Below are positions 1 through 8,755 of a DNA stretch of 64,000 bases, piece after piece. Origin of the DNA: Chryseobacterium suipulveris (lineage in GTDB: Bacteria; Bacteroidota; Bacteroidia; Flavobacteriales; Weeksellaceae); NCBI RefSeq assembly GCF_022811685.1, contig NZ_CP094532.1, positions 2,973,984 through 3,037,983 on the forward strand, read 5' to 3'. Each line of letters starts with the position of its first letter. Within the stretch, counting starts at the first letter, position 1. Below the pieces are notes generated by a model. The model had not been told where the DNA came from, ran no database searches, and saw only the letters and a list, made by a program, of their open reading frames with translations. The translations under genes and the position numbers were made by a program.

Positions 1-812
1 GACTGATTGTGGGAGTTACCATGTTCTTTCACCCCGAAATCACGGTAAAAAGAAAATACGCCGATGCTAAAGAAGTGAACAGAAACAATGTGGAGAGAAA
101 CTTTATGCCGACTGAAAAATCAACGGTTTCCACCGTGCCGTTTGTGAAAAACAACGAGTTCGACTACAGCGGAATATTGTTCTGGATGTCGCCTGAAGAA
201 ACCCATGAATGGTCGTGGTTGGTTTTCATCCCGATTGTGATTTTCATCGTGACCGCAGTTTCAAACGGAGCCAACATTACCGACGGAATCGACGGACTCG
301 CTGCAGGAACAAGCGTCGTCATACTGCTCACTTTAGCGTTCTTCGCTTATCTTTCAGGGAACATCATTTTTGCCGATTACCTTAACATTATGTTCCTTCC
401 GAATATGGGAGAAACCACGATTTTCGCCCTCGCTTTGGTTGGAGCCGTCATCGGTTTTTTCTGGTACAACACTTATCCTGCCCAAGTTTTTATGGGCGAC
501 ACGGGAAGTTTGATGTTGGGCGGTGTAATAGCGGTTTTGGCAATCATTTTAAGAAAAGAATTACTCATTCCTGTGCTGTGCGGAATTTTCCTTATCGAGA
601 ATATTTCGGTGATGCTGCAGGTTGCAGTCTTTAAATATAGAAAAAGAAAATACGGGTTAGAATATGCCCAAAACAACAGGTTATTCAAAATGTCGCCACT
701 TCACCACCATTATCAAAAGGAAGGTTACCACGAAAGCAAAATCGTGAACCGAATGATCATTATCGGGGTGTTGCTCGCGATTGTTTGTTTGATTACTCTG
801 AAAATCAGATAA
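1..812 (+). CDS. mraY: Phospho-N-acetylmuramoyl-pentapeptide transferase, 3' part
   Basis: This enzyme transfers phospho-MurNAc-pentapeptide from UDP to undecaprenyl phosphate at the inner membrane, giving lipid I. The frame is open to the left edge, so the N-terminal third is missing. Visible MraY signatures are [15 protein letters not shown] with its catalytic-type aspartates, [12 protein letters not shown], and the histidine motif [12 protein letters not shown] near the C-terminus, with hydrophobic helices between them. The stretch before the first visible helix ([10 protein letters not shown] onward) resembles the longer cytoplasmic loop of Bacteroidota MraY. It is the first gene of the division cluster; murD follows after about 60-80 bases. 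Identity is certain, the start is outside the window. Confidence 0.97.
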   Translation, partial: LIVGVTMFFHPEITVKRKYADAKEVNRNNVERNFMPTEKSTVSTVPFVKNNEFDYSGILFWMSPEETHEWSWLVFIPIVIFIVTAVSNGANITDGIDGLAAGTSVVILLTLAFFAYLSGNIIFADYLNIMFLPNMGETTIFALALVGAVIGFFWYNTYPAQVFMGDTGSLMLGGVIAVLAIILRKELLIPVLCGIFLIENISVMLQVAVFKYRKRKYGLEYAQNNRLFKMSPLHHHYQKEGYHESKIVNRMIIIGVLLAIVCLITLKIR

Positions 813-892
813 GAGAGAAGTCCGAAGACGGATGTCCAAAGTTAGAAGATCGAAAAAAAATAGAATAAAGAAAATTGGAAACTAATCTCAAA

Positions 893-2260
893 ATGCAGAA
901 TGAAAACACCGCTTCCCCTTTGGGGAAAAAGGGGATTAAGATCGTTGTCTTAGGAGGCGGAGAAAGCGGATTCGGAGCAGCTTATCTGGCGAAAAAGAAA
1001 GGGATGGAAGTTTTCCTTTCCGATAAAGGTGTGATTAAAGACGAATACAGATCACTCCTGAACGAAGCTGGAATCGAGTATGAAGAAGGAAACCATGACG
1101 AAGCAAAAATCCTCGCTGCAGACTGGATTGTGAAATCTCCCGGAGTTCCCAAGAAAGCGGAAATCATCACGAAAATCCACCAAAAAGGAATTCGTCTCTC
1201 GTCAGAAATCGAGTTTGCATCAGAATTCACCGACGCGAAAATCGTGGCAATCACAGGAAGCAACGGAAAAACAACAACGACTTCGCTGATCTACCACATC
1301 CTGAAAAATGATGACTTGAAAGTAGGTTTAGCGGGAAACATCGGGAAAAGTTTTGCGAAGCAGGTTGCAGACGAAAATTTCGACTACTATGTTTTGGAGG
1401 TGAGTTCGTTTCAGCTCGACGACATTCAGAATTTCAGACCGCACATTTCGCTGTTGTTAAATTTAAGTCAGGACCACCTGGATCAGTACAACTACAATTA
1501 TGAGGAATACGCTTTGGCGAAATTCAGGATTGCAGAAAATCAGGAAAACGACAATTTCTTCATCTATAATAAAGACGACGAAATGAGCATGAAGCTCTTG
1601 GAAAAACTGGAAATCAGAGCGAAGATGATCCCGTTTTCTACAAAGCTAAAACTAAGAGAAGGTGGATTCGTAAATGGAGAAGAAATCGAGGTGAAACTTT
1701 CGGATGACTTTATGATGAAGATCGACGAACTCTCCCTCGTTGGAAATCATAATGTTGCGAACAGTTTGGCCGCATCCATCGCAGGTAAAATATTGAACAT
1801 CAGCAATGAAAGTATCAGAAATTCTTTGATGACCTTTCAGGCAGTTGAACATCGATTAGAAAATGTTGCGGAAATCGACGGAGTGAAATTCATCAACGAC
1901 AGCAAAGCAACCAACGTCAACGCTTGTTATTACGCACTGGAAAGCATGAAACAGCCGACAGTGTGGATTGTAGGCGGCGTGGACAAAGGAAACGACTATA
2001 CCGAAATCGAGGATCTGGTCAAAAGAAAAGTAAAGGCAATTGTTTGCTTAGGCATTGACAACCAGAAGATTATCGATTTCTTTAAAGATAAGAAGGAAAC
2101 GATCTACAGCACATCAAGTATGGAGGAAGCGATCAAGGTTTCAAAATCTTTGGCAAAAAGTGGAGACACCGTTCTGCTATCACCGTGTTGTGCAAGTTTC
2201 GACCTCTTCAAAAATTATGAAGACCGAGGCGAACAGTTCAAAAAAGAAGTTTTAAAATAG
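893..2260 (+). CDS. murD: UDP-N-acetylmuramoylalanine--D-glutamate ligase
   Basis: MurD adds D-glutamate to UDP-MurNAc-L-Ala in the cytoplasm. The protein shows the N-terminal nucleotide-binding glycine motif (VLGGGESGFGAAY), the ATP loop GSNGKTTTTS, the DSKATN motif and the C-terminal LSPCCASFD motif, over about 455 residues as expected. I chose ATG 893; an in-frame TTG at 875 would add six residues. Bases 913-937, just inside the gene, are a palindromic repeat that encodes SPLGKKG ahead of the first beta strand, so the N-terminus is longer than the domain needs and the true start could lie further in. The stop is 4 bases before ftsW, so the two are probably co-translated. Confidence 0.96.
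   Translation: MQNENTASPLGKKGIKIVVLGGGESGFGAAYLAKKKGMEVFLSDKGVIKDEYRSLLNEAGIEYEEGNHDEAKILAADWIVKSPGVPKKAEIITKIHQKGIRLSSEIEFASEFTDAKIVAITGSNGKTTTTSLIYHILKNDDLKVGLAGNIGKSFAKQVADENFDYYVLEVSSFQLDDIQNFRPHISLLLNLSQDHLDQYNYNYEEYALAKFRIAENQENDNFFIYNKDDEMSMKLLEKLEIRAKMIPFSTKLKLREGGFVNGEEIEVKLSDDFMMKIDELSLVGNHNVANSLAASIAGKILNISNESIRNSLMTFQAVEHRLENVAEIDGVKFINDSKATNVNACYYALESMKQPTVWIVGGVDKGNDYTEIEDLVKRKVKAIVCLGIDNQKIIDFFKDKKETIYSTSSMEEAIKVSKSLAKSGDTVLLSPCCASFDLFKNYEDRGEQFKKEVLK
910..938. repeat. Palindromic repeat inside the murD N-terminal codons
   Basis: The sequence reads CCCC-TTT-GGGG-AAAAA-GGGG between TTs, an inverted repeat able to form a short hairpin. It resembles the repeats at 3563-3599 (murG start) and 7316-7344 (before ftsA). 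Here it is translated as part of MurD. Confidence 0.7.
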
Positions 2261-2264
2261 GAAA

Positions 2265-3494
2265 ATGCAGGAAGCAGAAAACAGATTCGAACTTTTAAAA
2301 GGCGACAAAGTACTTTGGACGGTCATTTTGCTGATCTCGTTCTTTTCGGTGTTCCCTGTATATTCTGCGAGTTCCAATCTGGAGTATATCGTGAACAACG
2401 GAACCACGACTTCGCACCTCATCAAACACATGTTTTTTGTGGTTCTCGGTTTGGCAATCATGCGCGGAGTTGGCGTTTTCAAATATGAACATATCGGCAA
2501 ACTCAGTGCGATTCTGTTAGGATTTATGGTGATTCTGCTCGGAATTACCATGTTTACAGGCCAAAAAATCGACGGCGCTTCCGCTTCACGTTGGTTGAAA
2601 ATTCCCGGAACACCGATTTCGTTTCAGCCGTCATCATTCGCATATTTAATGCTGATCATCTATCTGTGTAGATATTTAACCAAAAAAATCAAGAGAGAGC
2701 GACTTCCGATTGAGAATATCTTCTACATTTTCGGACCAGTTCTTCTCGTTTTCGGCTTGGTTGCGAAAGACAACGGATCTACCGCATTGATGATTCTGAT
2801 GGTTTCACTTGCGGTAATGCTGATCGGACAGTTGAGTAAAAAATATATTTTCGGTTTCGTGGGAATTTCGGGTATTGCGATTGGGATTTTCTTCTTCCTC
2901 GCTCTGAAAACCGACATGATCGAAAACAACCGTGTTCATACCTGGATGAGCCGTATAGAAACTTTCACCAATTCAAAGAAAACGACCGATGTTGAAGACG
3001 AAAGTTTAAAGGCCAAAAACTATCAGGTGATGCAGGCAAAAGCAGCGATCGTTCACGGCGGAATTACAGGAATGGGTCCTGGAAAAAGCGCCTTGAAACA
3101 GATGCTTCCGCAGTCGGCTTCCGATTTTATCTTCGCCATCATCGTTGAGGAATATGGGTTTTTCGGCGCACTCTTTCTCATCGCGCTCTACTTGATTATG
3201 ATTATTAGGATCGTGATGATTGCGAGTAAGATGCCCGCATTTTTCGGTAGCTTACTGGTACTGAGTTTAGGGATAATGATTTTCGTGCAACTCGCGGTAA
3301 ATATTGCGGTCGCGGTCAATCTAATCCCAGTAACGGGACAACCGCTTCCATTAATCAGTTACGGGGGAACGTCGATGTTAGTAACCTATATCCAACTCGG
3401 TCTGATTCTCAACGTGAGTTCAAGAATCCAGGTATATGATGAAGAAGGAATGGGCAAAAAGCAAAGTATAGAAGAAATTAACGACATCGCCTAA
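2265..3494 (+). CDS. ftsW: Lipid II polymerase / cell division protein FtsW
   Basis: SEDS-family integral membrane glycosyltransferase that polymerises lipid II at the septum together with a class B penicillin-binding protein. The 409-residue protein has about ten hydrophobic helices and the family C-terminal motif PLISYGGTSM, with the large extracellular loop (HGGITGMGPGKS, PQSASDFIFA) in its usual place. FtsW rather than RodA is chosen from its position between murD and murG in a dcw cluster. The ATG at 2265 starts 4 bases after the murD stop. The stop codon at 3492-3494 runs directly into a short repeat. Confidence 0.95.
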   Translation: MQEAENRFELLKGDKVLWTVILLISFFSVFPVYSASSNLEYIVNNGTTTSHLIKHMFFVVLGLAIMRGVGVFKYEHIGKLSAILLGFMVILLGITMFTGQKIDGASASRWLKIPGTPISFQPSSFAYLMLIIYLCRYLTKKIKRERLPIENIFYIFGPVLLVFGLVAKDNGSTALMILMVSLAVMLIGQLSKKYIFGFVGISGIAIGIFFFLALKTDMIENNRVHTWMSRIETFTNSKKTTDVEDESLKAKNYQVMQAKAAIVHGGITGMGPGKSALKQMLPQSASDFIFAIIVEEYGFFGALFLIALYLIMIIRIVMIASKMPAFFGSLLVLSLGIMIFVQLAVNIAVAVNLIPVTGQPLPLISYGGTSMLVTYIQLGLILNVSSRIQVYDEEGMGKKQSIEEINDIA

Positions 3495-3521
3495 TCCCCT
3501 AAACCCCCAAAGGGAACTTAA
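3492..3521. repeat. Short G/C-run repeat between ftsW and murG
   Basis: TAATCCCCTAAA followed by CCCCCAAAGGGAACTT: runs of C and G around A/T cores, forming a small inverted repeat that begins at the ftsW stop codon. It looks like one of the short intergenic repeats common in flavobacteria. Confidence 0.55.
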
Positions 3522-3533
3522 AAAAAAGAAAAA

Positions 3534-4694
3534 TTGGAAAACAAAAAGAACATAGAAACAACCACATTTCTCCCCTTTGGGAAAAAAGGGAATTTCCGCG
3601 TTCTGATGAGCGGCGGCGGAACAGGAGGACACATCTTCCCTGCAATCGCCATTGCCGATGAAATCAAGAGCAGATTTCCGAATGCCGAATTTCTGTTCAT
3701 CGGTGCGAACGGAAAAATGGAGATGGAAAAGGTTCCGCAATCGGGATACAAAATTGTGGGACTGAACATCGCTGGTTTCGACCGTGGAAATTTGTTGAGC
3801 AACTTCAAACTGCCATTCAAGATTGTTTCCAGTTTGCTGAAGGCGAGAAAAACGATCAGGGAATTCAAACCTGATTTTGCGGTGGGAACAGGTGGTTTTG
3901 CAAGTGGGCCAGCTTTGTTTACCGCTTCACGATTGGGGGTTCCGATTTTTGTTCAGGAGCAGAATTCGCTTCCAGGAAAAACGAATATTTTCCTTTCCAA
4001 AAAGGCGAAAGCAGTTTTTACCGCATATCCAGCAATGGAGAAGTTTTTCCACGGAACTAAGACTTTGTTTTTAGGAAATCCGATCCGGAAGAATATTATT
4101 ACGGATTTAATGGAAAGGAGTGCGGCAAAAGAAAAGCTTGGATTGGATAAAGACAAACTGACCATTCTTTCTGTCGGCGGTTCATTAGGTTCACGAACAT
4201 TGAACAACGGTTGGAAGGACAACTTGAACACAATTTTAGAAAAAGATTTCCAGCTGATTTGGCAAACTGGGAAAACCGACTACCAATCGATTTTGGCTGA
4301 AACCGAATCGAAGCAGCACCGTAACCTGCAGATTGTCGAGTTTATTAAGAATATGGAAATGGCATATTCTGCTGCAGATGTGATTGTTTCGAGAGCGGGA
4401 GCAATTGCGATTTCGGAGCTGGCGGTGGCGCAGAAACCTGTGTTACTGGTTCCGTTTCCGTTTGCTGCGGAAGACCATCAAACCAAAAACGCGCTGACTT
4501 TGGTTGAAAAAAATGCAGCAAGAATGGTGAAAGACACCGAAATGAAAGAAAAGTTTCTGCCGACTTTAATGGAAATCTGCGAGAATGAGCAGTTGCGAAA
4601 CGAAATGTCAGAAAACTTGAAATTCTTCGCAAAACCCAATGCAGCAAAGGAAATTGTGGATAATATAATAAAGACATCAGACTTAAAGATTTGA
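3534..4694 (+). CDS. murG: UDP-GlcNAc transferase MurG (lipid II synthesis)
   Basis: MurG adds GlcNAc to lipid I on the inner face of the membrane to make lipid II. The N-terminal glycine motif SGGGTGGHIFPAIAIADE, the acceptor-domain FVQEQNSLPGKTN region and the C-terminal VSRAGAIAISE and PFPFAAEDHQ motifs are all present; length fits the family. The only plausible upstream start is TTG 3534; the next in-frame ATG (3606) begins right at MSGGGTGG and would remove the first strand. The first 22 residues include a translated palindromic repeat (FLPFGKKGNF), as in MurD. A near-identical start context (AAAATTGGAAA) precedes murD. Start assignment is uncertain, function is not. Confidence 0.95.
   Translation: MENKKNIETTTFLPFGKKGNFRVLMSGGGTGGHIFPAIAIADEIKSRFPNAEFLFIGANGKMEMEKVPQSGYKIVGLNIAGFDRGNLLSNFKLPFKIVSSLLKARKTIREFKPDFAVGTGGFASGPALFTASRLGVPIFVQEQNSLPGKTNIFLSKKAKAVFTAYPAMEKFFHGTKTLFLGNPIRKNIITDLMERSAAKEKLGLDKDKLTILSVGGSLGSRTLNNGWKDNLNTILEKDFQLIWQTGKTDYQSILAETESKQHRNLQIVEFIKNMEMAYSAADVIVSRAGAIAISELAVAQKPVLLVPFPFAAEDHQTKNALTLVEKNAARMVKDTEMKEKFLPTLMEICENEQLRNEMSENLKFFAKPNAAKEIVDNIIKTSDLKI
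3563..3599. repeat. Palindromic repeat inside the murG N-terminal codons
   Basis: CACATTTCTCCCC-TTTGGG-AAAAAAGGG. Its left half (CACATTTCTCCCC, then TTGGG) matches the intergenic copy at 7316-7344 almost exactly, which marks it as a mobile or spreading repeat that lies in a coding region here. Confidence 0.7.
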
Positions 4695-4744
4695 GACAAG
4701 AGATGAAAGTCTCTAATCTCTAATCTATTAGTCTCCAATCTAAT

Positions 4745-6103
4745 ATGAAAGATTTAAAAACATATCAAACCTTCTACTTCGTCGGAATCGGCGGCATCGG
4801 AATGAGTGCTTTGGCGCGCTATTTCAATGCATCCGGCAAAACCGTGCTCGGTTACGACAAGACCCAAACCAAGCTGACTTCTGCCCTGATTTCGGAGGGA
4901 ATCGATATTGTTTTTGAAGATAGTATTAATGACAAAATCCAAAATTTAGACAAAGAAAATACGCTCGTCATTTACACTCCCGCCATCAAGAAACTTGACA
5001 TTCTGAATTATTTTAATGATAATGGTTTCACGGTTTTGAAGCGGGCAAAAGTTCTCGGAATGATCACCGAAAACACCGATTGCATCGCAGTTGCGGGAAC
5101 CCACGGAAAAACAACGACCTCGTCTTTGGTGGCGCATTTATGCAACGAGGCGAATCTTCCGTTCTCCTGCTTCCTCGGTGGAATCGCGGAAAACTTTAAA
5201 TCGAATTTCCTTTTCAACGGCGACCAAGTTTCCGTAGTCGAAGCTGATGAATACGACAGAAGTTTCCTCAACCTCTCTCCAGATTGGGCGATCATTACTT
5301 CCACGGATGCGGACCATTTGGATATTTACGGCGACAAAGCCACAATCGAACAGGGATTCCGTGATTTTGCCAATCTCGTTCCCGAAAACGAGCATCTCTT
5401 TATCAGAAAGGGAATCCAAATCGGAAGAGGCGCCAAAACTTACGCTGTCAACGAAAAAGCTGATTTCTATTCCGACAATATCCGCGAAGTCGGTGATAAG
5501 ATTTACTTCGATTTCCACGCTCCAAATGCGGAAGCGGATGATTTCGTTTGGGAAATCCCTGGAATCCACAACGTGGAAAATGCAACGGCCGCAATCGCAT
5601 TGCTGAACAGTTTCGGAGTGGATTTCGAAACTTTAAAACTGGGAATTGCCAACTTTAAGGGAATTAAAAGAAGATACACCAAACATTCTTTTGAAAACGG
5701 AAAAATATACATCGACGATTATGCGCATCATCCGACGGAACTCAACGCGGTGATTGGCTCGATCAAGCATTTTTATCCACAAAAAAAATTGCTGGTCGCT
5801 TTTCAGCCGCACCTATTCAGCAGAACTCGGGATTTTGCAGACGGTTTCGCAGAAAGTTTAAACCAAGCCGACGAACTCATCTTGCTCGACATTTATCCAG
5901 CACGCGAACTTCAGGAAAATTTCGAAGGCGTGACTTCGGACTGGCTTTTAGAAAAAGTGAAATTAGACAAAAAGGAAGTTTCAACTTTGGGTGAAAGCTT
6001 TAATAAAATAAAAGAAAAAGATTTCGATGTACTGCTCACAGTCGGTGCCGGAAATATTGACACGCTGTACGATTCAATTGTTGAATGGTTGAGCAAGAAG
6101 TAA
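4745..6103 (+). CDS. murC: UDP-N-acetylmuramate--L-alanine ligase
   Basis: MurC attaches L-alanine to UDP-MurNAc, the first peptide step of the peptidoglycan precursor. The 452-residue protein starts with the Rossmann-like FVGIGGIGMSALARYF, has the ATP loop GTHGKTTTSS, the central EADEYDRSFL and DADHLDIY motifs and DDYAHHPTE, as in the Mur ligase family. ATG 4745 follows a 50-base AT-rich gap after murG containing a tandem-like TCTCTAATCTCTAATC stretch. Same direction and likely same transcript as murG and ftsQ. Confidence 0.97.
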   Translation: MKDLKTYQTFYFVGIGGIGMSALARYFNASGKTVLGYDKTQTKLTSALISEGIDIVFEDSINDKIQNLDKENTLVIYTPAIKKLDILNYFNDNGFTVLKRAKVLGMITENTDCIAVAGTHGKTTTSSLVAHLCNEANLPFSCFLGGIAENFKSNFLFNGDQVSVVEADEYDRSFLNLSPDWAIITSTDADHLDIYGDKATIEQGFRDFANLVPENEHLFIRKGIQIGRGAKTYAVNEKADFYSDNIREVGDKIYFDFHAPNAEADDFVWEIPGIHNVENATAAIALLNSFGVDFETLKLGIANFKGIKRRYTKHSFENGKIYIDDYAHHPTELNAVIGSIKHFYPQKKLLVAFQPHLFSRTRDFADGFAESLNQADELILLDIYPARELQENFEGVTSDWLLEKVKLDKKEVSTLGESFNKIKEKDFDVLLTVGAGNIDTLYDSIVEWLSKK

Positions 6104-6130
6104 AACGCAAAGACGCTACGAAAAAGCTAT
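6102..6130. repeat. Short CGCAAAGACGC-type repeat fragment
   Basis: The murC-ftsQ spacer holds AAAACGCAAAGACGCTACG. Similar GCAAAG/ACGC words occur in the longer non-coding repeats near 40.6 and 62.4 kb, so this may be a fragment of that family. Confidence 0.35.
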
Positions 6131-6155
6131 AATAAAGGGATTTAGGGAGAGGATT

Positions 6156-7247
6156 ATGAAAAACAAATTCAGAATATTAAAAATATTAACTACAGTAATC
6201 ATTTTCGGATTTCTGCTGAGTTTTTCATTGAGGAAATTCAACGACAAATCGATGGAAAAAGTTGCGGTGAATATGGTAAAAACCAAGCAGCCAGTTTACT
6301 TCATCGATGAAAAGGATATCAGGGAAATTGTAAAAAAATCGAACCCCACCAAAAGAATCGGCGACATCAATATCCCAAATTTAGAGAAGAAGCTCAAACA
6401 ACTACCCGCAGTTGACAGCGCAAATGTGTACTTGATGCTCAACGGAAAACTGAACCTTGACATCAAGCAAAGAGTTCCCGTATTCCGCCTCAATAAAGGT
6501 GACCGAGACTTTTATGTCGATGAAAAAGGGGTAGAATTCCCCATCTCGAAAAACTACTCGTTTCCGTGTATGCTGGTTACGGGTGATGTGAAGAAGTCCG
6601 AATATGAAAAACTGGCGGAACTGGTAGAAAAGATCAACCACGATGAATTCAGCAAAAAGTACTTCATCGGGATTTCAAAAGAAAACGGAAATTACCAATT
6701 GCTCACCAGCGAAGGAAATTACAAGGTGGAAATCGGCGACTTAAACAATATTGATTTTAAAGTAAAGGGCTTTAAGACATTTGTTGAAAAATACCTGGTT
6801 TATCAGCAACCCGAGAAATACAAAAAGGTTTCAGTGAAATACGACAACCAAATCGTGACCACGCTGAATCCCAACTTTAAAGAAAACGACAGCGTGATCA
6901 ATGCAGCGAAAAAAGAATTGGCAAAATTACCTGCATTAACACAGAAAAAGGAAGAAGCAGAAAGAAAACTCAATGAGCAACCTGTAGCGAAACCCACCGA
7001 AAAAAAACCGGAAACCAAACCAAAAGAAAAACCTAAAGCAGCTGAACCCGAAAAAAAGAAAACGGAAAGCGAACCAAAACCCGCAGCGAAAAAGGAAGCT
7101 GCACCAACAAAAAAAGAAGCTCCAAAAAAGCATGAAACAGCGAAAAAGGAAACTTCGAAAAAAACAGAAACCAAACCAAAAACCCCGGCAAAACCGGCAG
7201 AAAAGAAAACGGAGCCAAAACCAAAAGCAAAAGTAAAAATCGAATAA
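6156..7247 (+). CDS. ftsQ: Cell division protein FtsQ with a long Lys/Glu/Pro tail
   Basis: FtsQ is a bitopic division protein that links early and late divisome parts. Residues 8-25 form the single membrane helix (ILTTVIIFGFLLSF); the following 230 residues fit the periplasmic POTRA and beta domains (KLKQLPAVDSANVYLMLNG, then FRLN and VDEKGVEFP). From about residue 270 to the end the protein is a low-complexity tail rich in K, E, P, A and T (repeated KKE, KPET and PKP words), longer than in most FtsQ proteins. Identity rests on the fold pattern plus position between murC and ftsA. The tail creates long open frames on the opposite strand that are not genes. Confidence 0.9.
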   Translation: MKNKFRILKILTTVIIFGFLLSFSLRKFNDKSMEKVAVNMVKTKQPVYFIDEKDIREIVKKSNPTKRIGDINIPNLEKKLKQLPAVDSANVYLMLNGKLNLDIKQRVPVFRLNKGDRDFYVDEKGVEFPISKNYSFPCMLVTGDVKKSEYEKLAELVEKINHDEFSKKYFIGISKENGNYQLLTSEGNYKVEIGDLNNIDFKVKGFKTFVEKYLVYQQPEKYKKVSVKYDNQIVTTLNPNFKENDSVINAAKKELAKLPALTQKKEEAERKLNEQPVAKPTEKKPETKPKEKPKAAEPEKKKTESEPKPAAKKEAAPTKKEAPKKHETAKKETSKKTETKPKTPAKPAEKKTEPKPKAKVKIE

Positions 7248-7315
7248 CAGTTCCGTAGGAACGACCGAAAAGGAGGATTAGAAAATATTCCAATAAAATA
7301 ATAACACAAACAAGA

Positions 7316-7344
7316 CACATTTCTCCCCATTGGGGGAAAGTAGG
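7316..7344. repeat. Palindromic repeat upstream of ftsA
   Basis: ACACATTTCTCCCC-AT-TGGGGGAAAGTAGG: inverted CCCC/GGGG arms with the same left flank as the repeat inside murG. It sits in the 122-base ftsQ-ftsA spacer, which also holds a small GTTCC-GTA-GGAAC hairpin at about 7251-7263. Confidence 0.65.
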
Positions 7345-7369
7345 ACAAAAAAATCAAATCGACATACAA

Positions 7370-8737
7370 ATGGAAAATCACGAGTATTCAGTAGGGCTTG
7401 ACATCGGAACCACAAAGATTGTGGCGATTGTCGGCAGAAGAAACGCCCACGGAAAAATTGAGGTGCTCGGCGTTGGAAAAGCAAAAAGTTTGGGAGTGCA
7501 CAAAGGAATTGTGAACAACATCTCGCAAACAATTCAGTCTATTAAATCCGCCGTAGCAGAAGCTCAGTCAAGTTCAGGCGTGCCAATTCACAAAGTTACG
7601 GTGGGAATCGCCGGAAAACACATCCGCTCGCTACAGCATTCGGACTACATTATGCGGGAAAATCCCGACCAGTACATTACCGAAGACGACATCGAAAAAT
7701 TGAAGGAACAGGTAAAGAAACTGGTAATGCTTCCCGGTGAAGAGATCATCCACGTTCTTCCGCAGGAGTACAAAGTAGATTCCGAAGGCGAAATTCAGGA
7801 ACCGATCGGAATGCACGGCAAACGATTGGAAGCAAACTTCCACGTTGTTGTAGGACAAATGGGAAGCATCCGAAACATCGCAAGATGCGTTCGTGAAGCA
7901 GGTCTGGAAATGGAGTCGCTTACTTTGGAACCGCTTGCTTCATCGGAATCTGTTTTGACAAAAGAAGAAAAAGAAGCCGGAGTTGCCATCGTTGACATCG
8001 GTGGAGGAACAACGGATATCGCGATCTTTAAAGACAATATCATCCGTCATACCTGCGTAATTCCTTACGGTGGCGGAATCATTACCGACGATATTAAGGA
8101 GGGTTGCTCCATCATCGAGAAACACGCAGAACAACTGAAAGTGAAATTCGGTTCCGCAGTTCCTGAGCTTGAAAAGGACAGCACTTTCGTGACCATTCCC
8201 GGACTTCATGGAAGACCCGATAAAGAGATCTCGCTGAAAACTTTGGCGCAAGTAGTGAACGCTCGTGTGGAAGAAATCCTGGAAATGGTGAATACAGAAC
8301 TGAAAGCATACGGCGCTTTTGAGCAAAAGAAAAAACTCATCGCGGGAATCGTATTGACAGGAGGTGGCTCTAACCTTCGTCATCTTCGTCAGTTAGCGAA
8401 TTACACGACAGGTTTCGACAGCAGAATTGGTTTTGCCAACGAATATGTTGCCAACGACAAAAACCAATATTTGAAAGGGCCTGAATACGCAACTGCGATT
8501 GGACTTTTAATGGAAAGCTTAAAGATCCGCGACAAGAAGCATGGAGTGGAACAACCGGAAGAAAAAGTTGAAAATGTAGAAACAGCATCCACTCAAAATC
8601 AAACTGCTACCGAACAACCAGAATTCCGTACCGAAGAAACACCGGAAATCCCAAGGGAAAAACAGAAAGCAAACCGCTTGACCATCGGCCAGAAAATTAT
8701 GGAAAGCGTAAAAAAGTTCTTTGAAGAAGTAGAATAA
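7370..8737 (+). CDS. ftsA: Cell division ATPase FtsA
   Basis: FtsA is an actin-like ATPase that tethers FtsZ to the membrane. The phosphate-binding motif GLDIGTTKIVAIVG is at the N-terminus, the second nucleotide motif VDIGGGTTDIAIF lies mid-protein, and LTGGGSNLRHL completes the actin-fold signature. After the core comes a 60-residue Glu/Gln/Pro-rich linker and a final amphipathic helix (GQKIMESVKKFFEEVE) that fits the membrane-targeting sequence. The ATG is 18 bases short of a classical leader pattern but well supported by homology; ftsZ starts 18 bases after its stop. Confidence 0.96.
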   Translation: MENHEYSVGLDIGTTKIVAIVGRRNAHGKIEVLGVGKAKSLGVHKGIVNNISQTIQSIKSAVAEAQSSSGVPIHKVTVGIAGKHIRSLQHSDYIMRENPDQYITEDDIEKLKEQVKKLVMLPGEEIIHVLPQEYKVDSEGEIQEPIGMHGKRLEANFHVVVGQMGSIRNIARCVREAGLEMESLTLEPLASSESVLTKEEKEAGVAIVDIGGGTTDIAIFKDNIIRHTCVIPYGGGIITDDIKEGCSIIEKHAEQLKVKFGSAVPELEKDSTFVTIPGLHGRPDKEISLKTLAQVVNARVEEILEMVNTELKAYGAFEQKKKLIAGIVLTGGGSNLRHLRQLANYTTGFDSRIGFANEYVANDKNQYLKGPEYATAIGLLMESLKIRDKKHGVEQPEEKVENVETASTQNQTATEQPEFRTEETPEIPREKQKANRLTIGQKIMESVKKFFEEVE

Positions 8738-8755
8738 AATTAAAAAATACATACT

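Noticed and set aside
6803..7381. 192-residue open frame on the minus strand opposite ftsQ, very rich in Phe and Gly
   Set aside because: It is the antisense of the low-complexity FtsQ tail; such tails leave the other strand open. No start context or family.
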